DNA of 64,000 bases from Galbula dea (lineage: Eukaryota; Chordata; Aves; Piciformes; Galbulidae): NCBI GenBank assembly GCA_013399015.1, contig VWZX01001672.1, forward strand, positions 186,001 to 250,000, given 5' to 3'. Position 1 is the stretch's first letter. Each line of letters begins with the position of its first letter. Under the pieces are notes generated by a model that saw nothing but the letters and a program-made list of their open reading frames with translations, had not been told where the DNA came from and ran no database searches. Shown here piece by piece: positions 61,337-64,000 of this stretch. Both the position numbers and the translations under genes were made by a program.

Positions 61337-62173
61337 AGCTTGAAACATAACATACGAAGTGTTGCTTTATTTAGTGTTCTGTGTATTTTTCACGCATATA
61401 TTAAAATACTGTTTTGAAGAATAACCCAGGCTAGTAATAGAAATCTTTGCTGAAAGAAGTGCCATTAAGGATACTAAGTGCCACCTAATTGGTTTGCCTT
61501 TCTTAACTATGCAGCATCAATCTCTGAGCACGTGAAGTTAGTCCTATGATATTTGATTAAGTTGAATGGGATTGTATTTGACTTAAAATTATGCATTTAA
61601 CATAGTTGGTAACTTTAAGACAAATACAGTATAAAATTTTCACTTTATACTACTTCTATTTATTTATGATTACAAACATGTTTATTGTGAATTGTGAATG
61701 AAATTCAGAAAATACCATCATGAACATGCATGCCAGTCAGTGTGGAAATATAAAAACTGGATTACTTTTTAGTATTCTACACACAAATTGGAGGCAAAGT
61801 TTAAATAGTTGTTATTCTTTAATATTTTTATGTATCAGTTGACAACATACGTTTAGGTGAGTTTGTTTAATATACTAGTTGATAACTTGATATTCAGGCT
61901 CCATCCTAATAGAACAACTTCTTGTCTCTAGTAATAAATATCACTGCAGTTTCCCAACTGTTTAAATATCTATAAGTTAACATGGGAAACATACAGTAAC
62001 AAGATAAGTTTGTTTAAAAAAATAGGGCAAACAAGCTGTGTTTAAAATTAACATCAACGGAGACAAAACTTCATATTAGGTAAGGTATCAATGCATTAAA
62101 GAATTCAAGATACACTTATTTATCTCCTAAAAGTGTGAAAACACTGTATGCTATGTTGTATTTTGGTGAAAGC

Positions 62174-62179
62174 AATAAA
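62174..62179 (+). promoter_or_regulatory. PHKB: Polyadenylation signal AATAAA (candidate)
   Basis: Canonical hexamer about 840 bases after the stop codon. A genomic run of 13 A follows at 62194-62206, which could also cause internal priming in cDNA data. Confidence 0.6.
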
Positions 62180-62219
62180 AATCAAACGCTTGTAAAAAAA
62201 AAAAAACCCACAACCTGTC

Positions 62220-62225
62220 AATAAA
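62220..62225 (+). promoter_or_regulatory. PHKB: Second polyadenylation signal AATAAA (candidate)
   Basis: Canonical hexamer 46 bases after the first candidate. Further AATAAA copies occur at 62392 and 63182, so a longer 3' UTR is possible. Confidence 0.5.
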
Positions 62226-62240
62226 AATACTTTTAAGTTA

Positions 62241-64000
62241 TATGCAGACTCCTGTTGACATTAATGTGCTACTGGAACCACCTTGAGTGGATCATTAAAA
62301 TGCCTTTTCTAGCACCCCAAAATATACTCAAGCTTTAGAACTGGTCCTCAAACATACTGATAATTAGTGACCAGCTACAACTCAACTGTCAAATAAATTG
62401 TTGCAATATCAGTATTAAAGGCAAGTATTTTATCTTAGAGATAAAAACCAAAACTAATGACTAAAGTGATGGAGTGAATCTGGGCACAGAAGGAGTATTT
62501 ATTTGAACAAACTTAGGCCATGGTTAGAACTTTGCTGAAATCACAGAATCCATCCTGCTTAAACCAAAATGGTAGAAGAATTTTTTGTTGGAGGAGGACA
62601 CTAAACTGTTAACAAATCTCCTGTTAAATTATGCAGAGAATGAGTAAGGTTGGAAAAGCTAAATTGGGGCTAATAGAGTAGTGATCATACTGCTTTTCCT
62701 TGCTGTGATAGATTTATCATTCAAGGAAAATTGGAGAGGCAGCAGGTGGAAGGAAAATGCAGAAGAGCACACTAGTTACTTTATGTTGAATACATTATTG
62801 CATAGTATATTAGTACATTTAATAGTAGAATGTTATCTGAGTGCCTGCAGCATTGCTCTGACTCCAGGAAGGTGGCTCCAATTAAACAGCAGACTCTGTT
62901 GGCAACAGTTCTAAAGAGTGAATGAGCCACTTGTTTAAACAGCAACCCAACATATACTCAAAATTTTTACTTCATGACTGCCTTACAAGTTATCAACTGC
63001 ATTAGATTGCATTTTTTGTTCTTGTTTTTTCTTTTTAAAGTATTGCTTACACATCTACAACTAGTTGTGGATCAGTGATTACATCGGTAGCAAGCATGTC
63101 TGTGTCTGATGTTTGTAAAAATACTCTTTAGAACTGAGTGTCTCTTGCCATACAAACACAGACCGTAACTCTTGTCTACAAAATAAATCATACTGAAAGG
63201 AACCAATCCTATAAATACAAAAGCACTGGCATTTTGCTAGACATTAGCACTGGTTTTGCAATTGTTTGTGATTTAAAATGTAAGCGTACGTTAATATCTT
63301 CAAAGAGGAGGACAGCAGTTTTGCCTAAGTAAGCCTTAGGTTTGCTCACCTTCGTCTGAACTGTGTAACTGCGAATGAATGAAAACCAGTCACCACTTTT
63401 CCTTATACAAACTTGGAATCAAAATCCATGGAAATTGTTTCCATTTTCCTTGCTAGCTTTGAACACATGCTTTACAAAATTGTGATTATGACGATTTTTT
63501 AAACTTCTACAAAATAGTACCTCTGTAAGAAAATGAAGATAGCAAAATCCAGCACAGTCTACAGTCTCTGAAAATGGTTCTCGTATAAGGAGGGACAATA
63601 GCATTAATTTTCTTTCTTCCTGAAGCAAGAATGAGAAAGGAGCTTGATATGAATGCTCCTCACACAGCATCATGCCTCTAAATTATAGTTGTAAAAGACA
63701 ACAAAAGACAATTGGAAAAGAAACTAAAAATTCTACTGAACTGAACACTTTTTCAATGTTACGTTTAACATCACAGAAGAAAGAAACCTTGGTGAGAATA
63801 AAGAGAGTAGCAGAAAATAAATGCTAAACTGGATAGTTTTTAAACAGTCATAGATCAAGTAACGTGTAGTTAATACTTAACAAACTTAGTCCTGATTCCT
63901 TCAAAAACATTATGCCTCAAGAGGACAAGGAAAGAGATGCCTTTGGGGTTGCAGATTATTAATCAGAGGTGCAACAATTGGTCCCCTGTGTACTTAGAAG
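62241..64000. other. Region downstream of PHKB, no gene recognised
   Basis: AT-rich sequence with only short open frames, none with a recognisable family. It may be extended 3' UTR or intergenic DNA. The neighbouring gene is not visible. Confidence 0.7.

Larger units (their letters stand above)
61337..62240 (+). other. PHKB: Probable PHKB 3' untranslated region
   Basis: Runs from the stop codon to the most likely polyadenylation region. It is AT-rich and includes an overlapping ATTTATTTA (61658-61666), an AU-rich-element-like motif. An AATAAA at 61933-61938 and the pair at 62174 and 62220 offer alternative ends. The real end cannot be fixed without transcript data. Confidence 0.65.

Noticed and set aside
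63419..63673. 84-codon minus-strand open frame near the window end as part of a neighbouring gene
   Set aside because: No transporter or other family motif could be recognised, and no splice-bounded conservation was visible.

Overview
The window is vertebrate nuclear DNA, almost certainly from a bird. It is AT-rich, with short coding blocks separated by GT-AG introns of 80 bp to 6 kb. A truncated CR1 LINE, the typical avian retrotransposon, lies at about 36.7-37.0 kb. No bacterial-style gene, CRISPR array, tRNA or rRNA was seen.

One protein-coding gene on the + strand fills the window: PHKB, the regulatory beta subunit of phosphorylase b kinase, which activates glycogen phosphorylase. I could place 31 coding exons between 4726 and 61336. 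Every junction keeps the frame and every intron is GT-AG. With one of the two alternative exons chosen, they encode 1,067 complete residues plus part of one codon. That equals the mammalian protein (1,093 aa, from memory) from Ser27 to the C-terminus. Counting from a 33-exon mammalian gene, these are exons 3 to 33. Exons 1-2, the promoter and the start codon lie upstream of the window. Residue numbers below follow the 1,093-aa form.

Layout: 1-4725 is upstream intron with one speculative 18-nt microexon. 4726-30381 holds exons 3-14, most of the glucoamylase-like (GH15-like) N-terminal domain. 34465-46074 holds exons 15-23, the middle region and the Ser700/701 phosphorylation segment. 46773-52032 holds exons 24-28, including tandem 91-nt exons 26 and 27, which are alternatives. 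55891-61336 holds exons 29-33, with a second reported calmodulin-binding region and a C-terminal CTIS prenylation box. 61337 to about 62240 is probable 3' UTR with two polyadenylation signals. The rest shows no recognisable gene.

The most interesting signal is the exon 26/27 cassette. The two exons have equal length and 15 of 30 identical residues, and the reading frame enforces the choice: using both gives a stop inside exon 27, and using neither gives a stop at the start of exon 28. The switched peptide covers the second half of a reported calmodulin-binding segment. The exon pair itself is known in mammals. I found no convincing wholly new system here.
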